Below, piece by piece: positions 1 to 7,892 of a stretch of DNA of 42,264 nucleotides. Location of the stretch: assembly GCF_025517535.1 (NCBI RefSeq), contig NZ_JAOPKC010000024.1:1-42264 (forward strand). The letters are read 5' to 3'. Numbering within the stretch: position 1 is the first letter of the stretch; each line of letters begins with the position of its first letter. Both the position numbers and the translations under genes were made by a program. Under the pieces are notes generated by a model. The model did not search any database and was not told the DNA's origin. It saw only the letters and a program-made list of their open reading frames with translations. The stretch comes from Halapricum hydrolyticum. Its GTDB lineage: Archaea > Halobacteriota > Halobacteria > Halobacteriales > Haloarculaceae.

Positions 1-695
1 CGCTTCTCGAACTCGCGGCGTTGATGATTGAGGTCGTCAGCGTTCCCGACGAACGCACCCGTTGAGGTCACTGCAATGTGGTCATCGACGTTGCAGTCCA
101 CGCCAAGCACTTTCGAATGCTCGGCTTTCTCAGGACGGGCAACGTCAAGTTCCCGCTCCATCACGGCGTGCAGGTAGAACTCGTCGGCTTCGCTGTCGTA
201 GTGGACGGTGCTGGTCGAAAAAGAGTAGTCATCGTTCAGCAGGTACTCACCATGTGGTGTACCGGCAGGGTCCTCGGGGAGGTCGTATTCGCATTCGACT
301 CTGCCGTTGACGGTGGCGAGGCTTACTTTGTCGCGGGAATAGGTCGCGGCCCGCTTGTCGTAGACGATGCTGAAGGTGTCGTAGTGGGGCTTGCTGGTGT
401 TCTCACCGTCAGCAAGCCGGTCAACGCAATTGTCGATGTCGTCGGTGGCGCGTTTGATCGCCTTCTGGACGAGGTTCGCGTGTAGGTAGTCCGTTTCGTC
501 ACGAAGGTCGTCGTAGATGGCGGCTTCGGCTTCGCTCTTGCTGGTTACGCAGTCTCGTTCGGGATAGCGCCACGCCCAGTCTGCGGTACGGTTTGCGCAG
601 TGCTGGAACCTGTCGTTGGTGGCGTGGAGGTCACTCTTGCGGTCGTCAGGCACGTCGAGACGGACGCGAACCGTTCGAGTTGCTTCCCACGCCAT
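1..695 (-). CDS. tnpB: IS1341-type TnpB, 5' part (runs off left window edge)
   Basis: The minus strand is open from an ATG at 695 to the window edge (231 codons, no stop), so only the N-terminal half of a TnpB-type protein is visible. It begins MAWEATRTVRVRLDVPDD and ends in the first RuvC motif, LGVDCNVDDHIAVTSTGAF, where the Asp of LGVD is the expected first catalytic residue. Family knowledge: TnpB proteins of IS200/IS605 and IS1341-type elements are RNA-guided nucleases. No tnpA lies upstream, so this is an IS1341-type (tnpB-only) element. An in-frame GTG two codons upstream is an alternative start. The C-terminal tail of a similar TnpB occurs at the opposite edge, but it cannot be the same gene copy. 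Confidence 0.85.
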   Translation of the reverse strand, partial: MAWEATRTVRVRLDVPDDRKSDLHATNDRFQHCANRTADWAWRYPERDCVTSKSEAEAAIYDDLRDETDYLHANLVQKAIKRATDDIDNCVDRLADGENTSKPHYDTFSIVYDKRAATYSRDKVSLATVNGRVECEYDLPEDPAGTPHGEYLLNDDYSFSTSTVHYDSEADEFYLHAVMERELDVARPEKAEHSKVLGVDCNVDDHIAVTSTGAFVGNADDLNHQRREFEK

Positions 696-726
696 GTACG
701 TCACAGTAATCCGAAGGTCTTGTGCA

Positions 727-773
727 GCCCACCAGAACGCGAAGCGTTCTGGGGACGGCTAAAGCCGGTGGGC
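727..773. repeat. Branched hairpin structure upstream of the left tnpB (possible element end)
   Basis: A 7-bp outer stem (GCCCACC at 727-733 with GGTGGGC at 767-773) encloses two smaller hairpins: AGAACGC-GAA-GCGTTCT (734-750) and GGC-TAAA-GCC (757-766). The subterminal ends of IS200/IS605-type elements carry hairpins recognised by TnpA, so this 47-base structure 32 bases upstream of tnpB is most simply the left end of that element. The exact boundary cannot be fixed. Confidence 0.5.
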
Positions 774-856
774 TTCCGCGCTGTTACCGCTGTGATCGGC
801 CCGAAGGGGGACCCGACGCCCGGCGGCTTTTTGCGCTCCGGCCCTCTCTAGAGGGT

Positions 857-1747
857 ATGCGCGTACTCGTCACCGGGGCAACAGGATTCGTCGGGAGTTC
901 TCTCGTTCCGGCCTTGCTCGACGCCGGCCACGAAGTCGTTGCGATGACCCGCGACGCCGATCGATACGACCCACCGGATGGCGTCGACGTCGTCGAGGGC
1001 GACCTCCTGGAGCCGGAGACGATAGCCGGCGACTTCGACGGCATCGACGCGGCCTACTACCTGGTCCACTCTCTGCAGACGGGCGGCGACTTCGAGGAGC
1101 GCGATCGGACGGCTGCGACCAACTTCGCGGCGGCCGCGAGCGGGGCCGGCGTCGACCGGGTGATCTACCTGGGCGGCCTGGGCGAGACCGGGGACGACCT
1201 CTCGCCACACCTGCGCTCGCGCCAGGAGGTCGAACAGTTGCTCGCCCGCGGGAGTTACGACCTGACGACGCTGCGGGCGGCGATCATCGTCGGCGCGGGC
1301 AGCGTCAGCTTCCAGATGGTCCGCCAGCTGGTCGCGAAGCTGCCGGTCATGATCGCGCCCCGCTGGGTGTACACCGAGTGTCAGCCCATCGCGATCGCGG
1401 ACGTCGTCTCGTATCTCGTGGGCGTGCTGGAGGAGCCCGAGACCGCGGGTGGGACCTACGAGATCGGCGGTCCCGAAGTGCTGACCTACAAGGAGATGCT
1501 CGTCCGGACGGGCGAGGCGATGGACGCGCGACCGCTGATCGTTCCGGTCCCGGTGCTGTCGCCGAAACTCTCCTCGTACTGGGTTGATCTGGTGACCGAC
1601 ATCCCCAGATCGATCTCCCATCCGCTGATCCTCGGGCTGAAGAACCCGGTCGTCGTGACCGACGACAGCATCGACCGCCACGTCGCGGTCGAGCGGACGC
1701 CGTTCCAGCAGGCCGTCGAGCGCGCGCTGGCGGAGGATTCGGCGTGA
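857..1747 (+). CDS. NAD(P)-binding epimerase/NmrA-like oxidoreductase
   Basis: A 296-residue single-domain Rossmann protein. The chosen ATG at 857 puts the dinucleotide-binding motif GATGFVG at residues 7-13, as in atypical short-chain dehydrogenases of the NDUFA9/NmrA/YbjT type; the longer upstream reading frame adds non-homologous-looking sequence. The classical YxxxK catalytic pair is not obvious: a YLGG segment stands where extended SDRs have the Ser/Tyr region, so a binding or quinone/ubiquinone-associated role is as likely as catalysis. The stop overlaps the GTG start of the next gene (GTGA at 1744-1747), implying translational coupling. A short inverted repeat, CCCTC-TCTA-GAGGG (842-855), lies directly before the start. 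Substrate unknown. Confidence 0.85.
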   Translation: MRVLVTGATGFVGSSLVPALLDAGHEVVAMTRDADRYDPPDGVDVVEGDLLEPETIAGDFDGIDAAYYLVHSLQTGGDFEERDRTAATNFAAAASGAGVDRVIYLGGLGETGDDLSPHLRSRQEVEQLLARGSYDLTTLRAAIIVGAGSVSFQMVRQLVAKLPVMIAPRWVYTECQPIAIADVVSYLVGVLEEPETAGGTYEIGGPEVLTYKEMLVRTGEAMDARPLIVPVPVLSPKLSSYWVDLVTDIPRSISHPLILGLKNPVVVTDDSIDRHVAVERTPFQQAVERALAEDSA

Positions 1748-2559
1748 GCACCGACGGCGAAGCCACAGCGACAGATACGGCCGGGAATGGGAGCGATACG
1801 CCGGCCGACCCAGTCGGGGACGGGACACCGGCTGACGCGACCGGGAGTCGGGACGACATTCCCGCGGGTCGCGAAGATCGATGGGTCTACGAGAGTATCG
1901 TCGGCGCGATCCCGGGCGTGGAGTTCTCTCGGACGCAGGCGATGACCATCCAGCTCGTGCTGTTCGGGCTCGGAGTCGTCGTGCTCGCGGCGCTCACCGA
2001 TCGCTGGGCGGCCGCGCCCGCAGGGCTGGCCGCCGTCACCGTCGTCTCGGCCGGAAGCGTCCTCATGCTGACGCTCGGCCGGCGCATCCGGGAACTCGAC
2101 GTACCACAGCGGTACACCCACGCCCTGTTCGGCACGCAGGTCGAAATCGTGCTGGGCGTGTTCTCCTACGTCGGACTACTCACGTATCTGTTCGTGGCCG
2201 AGCCCCGCCAGTCCGGGCAGCCGCTGCTCGAGGCGCTTCTCGGGCCGGAACCGTCGGTGGTCGCGGTGTATTTCACCCTGCTGGTGCTGTGGGACGTCTG
2301 CTATCGCATCGGCACTGGCTGGTGGGCCAGCGTCGTCGGCCTGTGGCGGTCGGTCCTGTTCGCCGACCGGTTCGATCGCCCGACCAGGCGCGCCCTGATC
2401 GAGATCGATCTCGTCACGATCGGGTTCGCCACCGTCCAGGTCGTGCTGTTACCGTTTCTGAGCGGACAGCGACTCCTGCAGCTGCTGGTGACCGGGCACG
2501 TCCTGGCAGTAATGCTGGTGTCCGGGCTCTCTGTACTGTTGCTGTGGCGGCGCGCCTAG
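1744..2559 (+). CDS. Uncharacterised multi-pass membrane protein
   Basis: A 271-residue protein starting with GTG inside the stop of the preceding oxidoreductase gene. Residues 1-50 are low-complexity, acidic and Thr/Asp/Gly-rich. About six hydrophobic segments follow (roughly 68-86, 90-112, 130-150, 170-190, 220-240, 247-268). An Arg-rich loop (WRSVLFADRFDRPTRR) lies before the last two. No catalytic motif is recognised. Coupling to the upstream gene suggests co-expression. The stop codon TAG shares the palindrome CTAG with the stop of the convergent thioredoxin gene. Function unknown. Confidence 0.75.
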   Translation: MSTDGEATATDTAGNGSDTPADPVGDGTPADATGSRDDIPAGREDRWVYESIVGAIPGVEFSRTQAMTIQLVLFGLGVVVLAALTDRWAAAPAGLAAVTVVSAGSVLMLTLGRRIRELDVPQRYTHALFGTQVEIVLGVFSYVGLLTYLFVAEPRQSGQPLLEALLGPEPSVVAVYFTLLVLWDVCYRIGTGWWASVVGLWRSVLFADRFDRPTRRALIEIDLVTIGFATVQVVLLPFLSGQRLLQLLVTGHVLAVMLVSGLSVLLLWRRA

Positions 2560-2897
2560 CCCTGTGCGAACGCCTGCAGTTGCTCACCGGGGACGAACCC
2601 TTCGGCGAGCCGATCGATCGGCTCGCCGTCGCGAAACCGGACGAACGTCGGGACGCTCGCGATCTCGTACTCGTCGACCAGCGGCGGGTCGTCCCGAGGG
2701 TTGATCGTCCCCACGACGACGCCCGCCCGAGCGACACCGCTCAGGACCGGCTCCATCGACGCGCAGACGCCACACCCGTCGGTATAGAACTCGACGAGGA
2801 CGTCCTCGTAGGTCTCGACGAATTCCATTAACGCCTCGCTGTCGGCCAGATCAATGGGTCGGTCAGGGGGCTGTTCCGCGTCGAATGTTACACTCAT
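2556..2897 (-). CDS. Thioredoxin-family protein
   Basis: A 113-residue thioredoxin fold. The redox motif is CGVC at residues 42-45, preceded by the strand LVEFYTDG; the cis-proline loop is VPTF near residue 83. The length is normal for a stand-alone thioredoxin. The active site differs from the classical CGPC (Val for Pro), which usually shifts redox potential, so the partner and direction of electron flow are not predictable. The family is cytoplasmic thiol-disulfide exchange. It is convergent with the membrane-protein gene, the two stop codons overlapping in CTAG, and divergent from the TetR gene, about 90 bases away. Confidence 0.9.
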   Translation of the reverse strand: MSVTFDAEQPPDRPIDLADSEALMEFVETYEDVLVEFYTDGCGVCASMEPVLSGVARAGVVVGTINPRDDPPLVDEYEIASVPTFVRFRDGEPIDRLAEGFVPGEQLQAFAQG

Positions 2898-2969
2898 TAC
2901 TGACCGAAACGTGCCCGAGCGGTGTGAGTGCTACGGTCTCTCGCGAATCGGAAGGTTCTTTTTTCTCTT

Positions 2970-2987
2970 TGACTGATCGGTTAGTCA
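2970..2987. promoter_or_regulatory. Operator-like inverted repeat at the tetR start
   Basis: TGACTGATCGGTTAGTCA is an imperfect palindrome (TGACT/AGTCA arms) ending 3 bases before the tetR ATG at 2991. Position and symmetry fit autoregulation by a TetR-family dimer. This is an inference from placement; binding is not shown by sequence alone. Confidence 0.55.
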
Positions 2988-2990
2988 GGA

Positions 2991-3614
2991 ATGGACACAT
3001 CGACTGGGGATTCCGCGGGGGAGATCAGCGAGACGCGACGGGAGCTGATCGAAGCGACGCGGGACGCGATGTGCAAGCACGGTTTCGCCGACCTGACGAT
3101 GCAGGCGATCGCCGACGAGTCCGAGAAGAGCAAGGCGGCACTGCACTACCACTTCGACACGAAAGAGGAGCTGCTCGCGGAGACGCTGTCGTACCTGCTC
3201 GCGGAGTTCATCGAAGAGGTCGATACCGGTCCGGAGGGCGATCCCGAGGCGCGATTGCGGGCGCTGACGGAGGCCCAACTGTTCGGACCGAACGGCCGCG
3301 ACGGAGACTCCGGTGGCCACTGGGAGTATCACGCGATGCTACTCGAGATACAGTCCCACGCGCCGCACAACGAGACGTTCAAAGAGCAGTTCACCGCCAA
3401 CTACGAGTACGTCCGGCAGCTCTACGCAGACATCATCGAGGACGGAATCGAACAGGGCGTCTTCGAACCAGTCGACGCCAATCGGACTGCGGTGCATATC
3501 ATGGCGGCGATCAAAGGCGCACGCGTCAACCACGTCACCACCGAGCGCGAGGACATCGCCGAGACCGTTCACGACGCGTTGCTCGAACGGGTGCTCGAAC
3601 CACTTCGGGCCTGA
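2991..3614 (+). CDS. TetR/AcrR-family transcriptional regulator
   Basis: A 207-residue protein. The N-terminal helix-turn-helix spans about residues 15-60 and shows the family signature: ETRRELIEATRDAMCKHGFADLT, then IADESEKSKAALHYHFDTKEEL. The rest is the variable helical ligand-binding/dimerisation domain. Family knowledge: these are usually repressors released by small hydrophobic ligands. The palindrome at 2970-2987 directly before the start is a plausible self-operator. A divergent thioredoxin gene and a convergent ZIP transporter gene (18 bases between stops) are the neighbours; the regulated partner gene is not evident. Confidence 0.9.
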   Translation: MDTSTGDSAGEISETRRELIEATRDAMCKHGFADLTMQAIADESEKSKAALHYHFDTKEELLAETLSYLLAEFIEEVDTGPEGDPEARLRALTEAQLFGPNGRDGDSGGHWEYHAMLLEIQSHAPHNETFKEQFTANYEYVRQLYADIIEDGIEQGVFEPVDANRTAVHIMAAIKGARVNHVTTEREDIAETVHDALLERVLEPLRA

Positions 3615-3631
3615 AATCCGGTTCGCCGGAC

Positions 3632-4504
3632 CTACCCGAGGGCGACGTCGAGATAGAGCATCAGGACGACGCCGACCATCAGTCCGAGCGTTGCGATCCG
3701 TTCGTTGCCCCGCGTGTGGGTTTCGGGGACGATCTCGTCGCTGATGACGAACAACATCGCGCCGGCGGCAAAGCCCATCGCGTAGGGCAACAGCGGTTCG
3801 AACACCACCACGGCTGCCGCGCCGGCGACCGCCAACGGGACCTCGACGACGCCGGCCCGGATCCCGGCGAAGATCGCGTACGCGCGCCGGTTGAGGCCCG
3901 CGTTGATCGCCGCGACCGAGACGGCAAGCCCCTCCGGAACGTTCTGGATGCCGATCGCGAGCATCAACGGCAGAGCGTCCGCGACGTTGCCCGACCCGAA
4001 TCCGACCCCGACGGCGAGCCCTTCCGGCATGTTGTGCAGCGTGATCGCGAGGATGAACAGGACGACCGAGGCCACTCGCGGATCGTCGACCGAGGGGACG
4101 GTTTCGCCCGGGCCGGCCGCGTCGCGACGCTTTCGGCCGGTCAGCAGGTAGTGAGCGTGTGGTACGATCACGTCACTCCGGTCGAGCGCGAGCGCACCCA
4201 GCAACACCCCAAAGAGGACCGGCAGTGGCTGCACCAATCCGTCAGCGGCCACGCCGGGAACGACGACCTCGGTCGCGTCGATCCCGGGGAGAATGAGACT
4301 GGTGAACGCGGCAGCCATCATCACGCCCGCGGCGAACCCGAGCGCGCCGTCGAGCGTTCGCTCGCTGGGATCGCGCCAGACCAGCACCAGCGACGCCCCG
4401 ATCAGGTTCATCGTCGCGATGAAGAGTCCGCCGACCAGCCCGTGGACGACGGGATTCGACCCGAAGAGGTCGGTGAACTCCGTCGCGACGCTTCCGACGA
4501 TCAC
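3632..4504 (-). CDS. ZIP-family divalent metal transporter
   Basis: A 290-residue, all-hydrophobic protein with about eight membrane segments. Transmembrane segment 4 carries the metal-site motif HNMPEGLAVG, and the next segment carries QNVPEGLAVS. A further conserved motif, SDEIVPETH, follows near residue 255. These are hallmarks of the GufA/ZIP branch (Zn2+, and often Fe2+ or Mn2+, import into the cytoplasm). The loop between segments 3 and 4 (near residues 120-140) is charged and short, without the long His-rich stretch seen in eukaryotic ZIPs. Start at the ATG at 4504. Metal specificity cannot be read from the sequence. Confidence 0.92.
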   Translation of the reverse strand: MIVGSVATEFTDLFGSNPVVHGLVGGLFIATMNLIGASLVLVWRDPSERTLDGALGFAAGVMMAAAFTSLILPGIDATEVVVPGVAADGLVQPLPVLFGVLLGALALDRSDVIVPHAHYLLTGRKRRDAAGPGETVPSVDDPRVASVVLFILAITLHNMPEGLAVGVGFGSGNVADALPLMLAIGIQNVPEGLAVSVAAINAGLNRRAYAIFAGIRAGVVEVPLAVAGAAAVVVFEPLLPYAMGFAAGAMLFVISDEIVPETHTRGNERIATLGLMVGVVLMLYLDVALG

Positions 4505-4750
4505 GGCGGCCCCTCACGTTGCTCCGCTGGTGACAATGCCCGGGTCACGATTCGGGATACGCATCCCCCGCGTATGAAACTATCCGGTTGGCGGGCGGAT
4601 AGGCGGCGGTCGCTGCCCGGCCGCTAGCTCCGTTCCTGCAGCCCCGCGTCGGCTTCGCACTCGGTCGCGAGGAGCCGCGTCACAGATACCAGAAGTATTT
4701 ACTCGTACCTTAGTTATTTGTTGCTCGCGTTCGAAGGGGTATGTGGAAAG

Positions 4751-5809
4751 ATGTCAATGAAAGCCTTCGTTATGAAAGAGATCGGGGAGACCGCCGTCAT
4801 CGAGAAGGAACGGCCCGAGCCCGGGCCGATGGACGCGATCCTCAAGCCCACGGTGGGGTTGATCTGCACGTCGGACACACACACGGTCCACGGTGCGATC
4901 GGCGACCGCGAGGACCTCACGCTGGGCCACGAGATCGTCGGCGTCGTCGACGAAGTCGGCGAGGAGGTCGAGGACTTCGAGCCGGGCGACCGTGTGGCCG
5001 TCGGCGCGATCACGCCGGACTGGAACTCCGAGGCCGCACAGGACGGTCACCCCTCACAGTCCAACGGGGCGCTGGGTGGCTGGAAGTTCGCCAACGTCAA
5101 GGACGGCACGTTCGCCGAGTACGCTCACATCAACGACGCCGACGGGAACCTCGCACACATCCCAGACAGCGTCACCGACCACGAGGCGGCCTACACAGCC
5201 GACATGCTCTCGACCGGCTTCGCGGGCGCGGAGAACGCCGACATCCCGATGGGCGGGACCGTCGCGGTCTTCGCCCAGGGCCCGGTCGGGATGATGGCGA
5301 CGAAGGGTGCGGAACTCCAGGGTGCCGGGCGGATCATCGCCGTCGAGACCGTCGAGAACCGGAAGGAACTGGCTCGCGAGTACGGAGCCACCGACATCGT
5401 CGACTTCGAGGACGGGGATCCGGTCGAGCAGATCATGGAGTTGACCGACGGCAAGGGCGTCGACGCCGCGATCGAGGCGCTCGGTGCCGACCAGACCCTC
5501 CAGGACTGCATCAAGGTCACCAAGCCCGGCGGGACAGTCTCGAACGTCGGCTATCACGGCGATGGCGAGTTCCGGCGCATCCCTCGCGAGGAGTGGGGCG
5601 TCGGGATGGCCGAGATCGACATCGTCACCGACCTCTGTCCGGGCGGCCGCCTGCGCATCCGACGGCTGCTGCGGCTGCTCGAACAGGGCAAGGTCGACCC
5701 GACGAAGATGACGACCCACGAGTTCGACTTCGAGGACATCAAAGAGGCCTTCGAGATGATGGAAGCCAAAGACGACGACATCATCAAGCCGCTGATCCGC
5801 TTCGACTGA
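4751..5809 (+). CDS. adh: Zinc-dependent medium-chain alcohol dehydrogenase (isopropanol-dehydrogenase type)
   Basis: A 352-residue protein that lines up over its length with the Clostridium/Thermoanaerobacter NADP-dependent secondary alcohol dehydrogenases. Shared landmarks are IEKERPEPG, CTSDTHTVHGAIGDR, the long TPDW...SNGALGGWKF stretch, FAEYAHINDADGNLA and TADMLSTGF. Expected catalytic zinc ligands are Cys39, His60, Glu61 and Asp151; the four-cysteine structural-zinc loop of other MDRs is absent, as in that subgroup. The nucleotide-binding glycine motif is QGPVGMM. I chose the ATG at 4751, preceded by GGAAAG; a start two codons downstream is possible. A T-run follows the gene. Likely interconverts secondary alcohols or other short alcohols with ketones/aldehydes in the cytoplasm. 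Confidence 0.92.
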   Translation: MSMKAFVMKEIGETAVIEKERPEPGPMDAILKPTVGLICTSDTHTVHGAIGDREDLTLGHEIVGVVDEVGEEVEDFEPGDRVAVGAITPDWNSEAAQDGHPSQSNGALGGWKFANVKDGTFAEYAHINDADGNLAHIPDSVTDHEAAYTADMLSTGFAGAENADIPMGGTVAVFAQGPVGMMATKGAELQGAGRIIAVETVENRKELAREYGATDIVDFEDGDPVEQIMELTDGKGVDAAIEALGADQTLQDCIKVTKPGGTVSNVGYHGDGEFRRIPREEWGVGMAEIDIVTDLCPGGRLRIRRLLRLLEQGKVDPTKMTTHEFDFEDIKEAFEMMEAKDDDIIKPLIRFD

Positions 5810-5828
5810 TCGGCGCAGCACCGTCCCG

Positions 5829-5834
5829 TTTTTT
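5829..5834 (+). terminator. T-run terminator after the alcohol dehydrogenase
   Basis: CCCGTTTTTTGTCGTT begins about 15 bases after the adh stop. A run of six Ts without a strong hairpin is the usual archaeal termination signal, and this position fits. Confidence 0.5.
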
Positions 5835-5906
5835 GTCGTTGTAGCAGCTGAGTGCAGCGACTTCTGTCGGTCGTCTCGGTCGAGTACGTCGGCACGTCTA
5901 TCGCCG

Positions 5907-6833
5907 TCACAGGAGATTGATCGCCCATCGGATCCCCGCGAGCACGAGCAACGCGGCTCCTTCCAGCCGAGTCAGCTGTCGGCCGGTCCACAGCAGCGCG
6001 ACGACCAGCATGACCGTCCCGAGCAGCCAGACGACGCTCCGGGGCGCCTCGGGCGAGACCGAGAGCGGGCCCAACAGCCCGGCGAGACCGAGCACGCCCA
6101 GGATGTTGAACAGGTCGCTCCCGAGGAGACCGCCGACCGACAGCCCGGAGTGGCCTCGTCTGGCGGCGACCAGCGCAGTCACCAGCTCGGGCGTCGACGT
6201 CCCGGCGGCGACGACGGTGACGCCGATCGCCCACTCGGAGACGCCCGCGGCCGCCGCGATAGTCGAGGCACTGGTGACCAGCAGTCGGGCGCTTCCGACG
6301 ACCAGTACGAGACCAGCGAGGAGGCGAGCGGCGTCGACAAGCGGTCGCGTTGGCTCGGCCGGCTCGGCGACAGTCTCGACCACGCCGCCGCGGACCAGGA
6401 TCACGAGGTAGACGAGCAGTCCCAGCAGGAACAACCCTCCTTCTAGTTGAGTGAATCGTCCGTCCTGGATCAGGACGAGCAGCGCGGCGGCGGCCAGCGC
6501 GAGCGCGACGCCGTCCCGACGGACGAGTCGGCGCGTCCGATCGAGCGTCCCGAGCAGTGCCGTCGTTCCGAGGACGAACCCGAGGTTGAACACGTTCGAG
6601 CCGACGACGTTGCCGACGGCGATGTCCCCGCGGCCGGCCAGCGCCGCCTCGGTGGTGACGGCGAACTCCGGCATCGAGGTCCCGAACGCGACGACGGTCA
6701 GCCCGACGACGACGCGACTGACGCCCAGCCGCGTCGCCAGTGCCGACGCGCCGTCGACCAGCAACCGCGCGCCGATCCAGAGCCCACCGATCGTCGCGAC
6801 GATCACGGCAACGTCGAGCGTGAGGGCGCCCAT
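5907..6833 (-). CDS. Sodium/calcium exchanger-family (CaCA) membrane antiporter
   Basis: A 308-residue protein from the ATG at 6833, with two homologous halves of about five membrane segments each. Each half carries the family alpha-repeat motif: FGTSMPEFAVTTEAALAG in the N-half and AGTSTPELVTALVAARRG in the C-half, each followed by a GNVVGSNVFN- or GGLLGSDLFN-type segment. The acidic residues within these GTSxPE motifs bind the cation in family structures. The half junction (about residues 135-165) contains a charged loop. The upstream in-frame extension is hydrophilic and unlike the family, so the shorter start is preferred. Probably exports Ca2+ in exchange for Na+ or H+. Confidence 0.92.
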   Translation of the reverse strand: MGALTLDVAVIVATIGGLWIGARLLVDGASALATRLGVSRVVVGLTVVAFGTSMPEFAVTTEAALAGRGDIAVGNVVGSNVFNLGFVLGTTALLGTLDRTRRLVRRDGVALALAAAALLVLIQDGRFTQLEGGLFLLGLLVYLVILVRGGVVETVAEPAEPTRPLVDAARLLAGLVLVVGSARLLVTSASTIAAAAGVSEWAIGVTVVAAGTSTPELVTALVAARRGHSGLSVGGLLGSDLFNILGVLGLAGLLGPLSVSPEAPRSVVWLLGTVMLVVALLWTGRQLTRLEGAALLVLAGIRWAINLL

Positions 6834-6947
6834 CACCGGTCGCTTGGACCGGCCCCACCGAAAAGACGTGGGTAAGCTATCAGGTAATTTCGCGAGTGAG
6901 TGATCGGGTACTTTCAAGATCGTGTGTAGTCAATCCTCCAAACGACC

Positions 6948-7814
6948 ATGTTCGGGGTGTTCAGACGGTTCAAGGTCGGGTTCGGTATGGCACGTCGGAG
7001 CGGTCGCGTGCTGCGTACGTACCCGAATCTCCTGATCTTGCCGCTGTTGGGCGGGATCGCAGGTATCGCGTTCGTCGCGACGCTGTTCGGCGCGCTGTAC
7101 GCCGGCGGCGTCTACGACAGCGGCGGCGTGGCTCTGTACGTCGCGTTGTTCGCCATCTACCTCGTCGAGACGTTGGTCGCTTCCTTCTTCGCGGCGGCGC
7201 TGGTCGCGGCGACGCGAGCCGTCTTCCACGGTGAGACGCCGACGGTCACCGACGCCATGAGACAGGCCTGGGACCACAAGTGGCCGTTACTGGTCTGGTC
7301 GGTGATCGCGGCGGTCGTCGGCGTGCTCATCCAGGCGATCGAGTCCCAGGACAACATCGTCGCCGAGCTTCTCGCCGGGCTGTTCGCCGTCGCCTGGTCG
7401 GTGATAACCTACTTCGTCGTCCCGGTGATCGTCTTCGAGGACACCTCTATCTCGGGGATGTTCGAGGAGAGTGCCCGGACCTTCAAGAATACCTGGGGCG
7501 AGTCCATCGGCGCGATGGGCGCGATCAATCTCGTCACGTTCGCACTCGTGCTGGTCGGCGCGCTGCTCGGCGTCGTCACCTTCCTCGTCGTCCCCTCGGG
7601 CGCCGGCGTCGCCGTTGCGATCGTCGTCGGACTCAGCGGGATTGTCCTCGGGCTGCTTATCGGCAAGTCTCTGACCGGCATCGCCAAGACCGCGCTGTAC
7701 GTCTACGCGACCGAGCAGACTGCGCCGGAGTTCTTCGAAGACATGGACTTCTCGAAACTGGGTGGTGACGCAGGCAGCCAGGCGAGTCGATCGGGTGTCG
7801 GCAGCCGCATCTAG
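6948..7814 (+). CDS. DUF6159-like integral membrane protein
   Basis: A 288-residue protein. A short basic amphipathic N-terminus (MFGVFRRFKVGFGMARRSG) leads into about six membrane segments. Features resembling the DUF6159 family are the opening RFKVGFGMARRSGRVLRTYPNLL and the central FEESARTFKNTWGESIGAMGAI; this is recognition by eye and the family name is tentative. The C-terminal 35 residues are cytosolic and charged. Divergently transcribed from the CaCA antiporter with a ~110-base spacer. No transport or catalytic motif is recognised. Confidence 0.75.
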   Translation: MFGVFRRFKVGFGMARRSGRVLRTYPNLLILPLLGGIAGIAFVATLFGALYAGGVYDSGGVALYVALFAIYLVETLVASFFAAALVAATRAVFHGETPTVTDAMRQAWDHKWPLLVWSVIAAVVGVLIQAIESQDNIVAELLAGLFAVAWSVITYFVVPVIVFEDTSISGMFEESARTFKNTWGESIGAMGAINLVTFALVLVGALLGVVTFLVVPSGAGVAVAIVVGLSGIVLGLLIGKSLTGIAKTALYVYATEQTAPEFFEDMDFSKLGGDAGSQASRSGVGSRI

Positions 7815-7892
7815 GGATACAGGCAGAGATCCGTGACAAACTCTCGACTCGGGACGCTTATCAGGGTTGGCATCCACACACGAGCGTAACAA

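Noticed and set aside
848..1828. Long antisense open frame over the epimerase-like gene
   Set aside because: Arg/Asp/Pro-rich translation without motifs; it is the usual GC-rich antisense shadow of a real haloarchaeal gene.
4741..5844. Open frame of 367 codons overlapping the alcohol dehydrogenase on the same strand
   Set aside because: Translation is almost only Arg, Gly, Asp and His; the other frame encodes a clearly recognisable enzyme.
5554..6858. Open frame of 434 codons over the CaCA antiporter and the adh 3' end
   Set aside because: Spans two unrelated genes, has no motifs, and its composition is that of a frame shadow.
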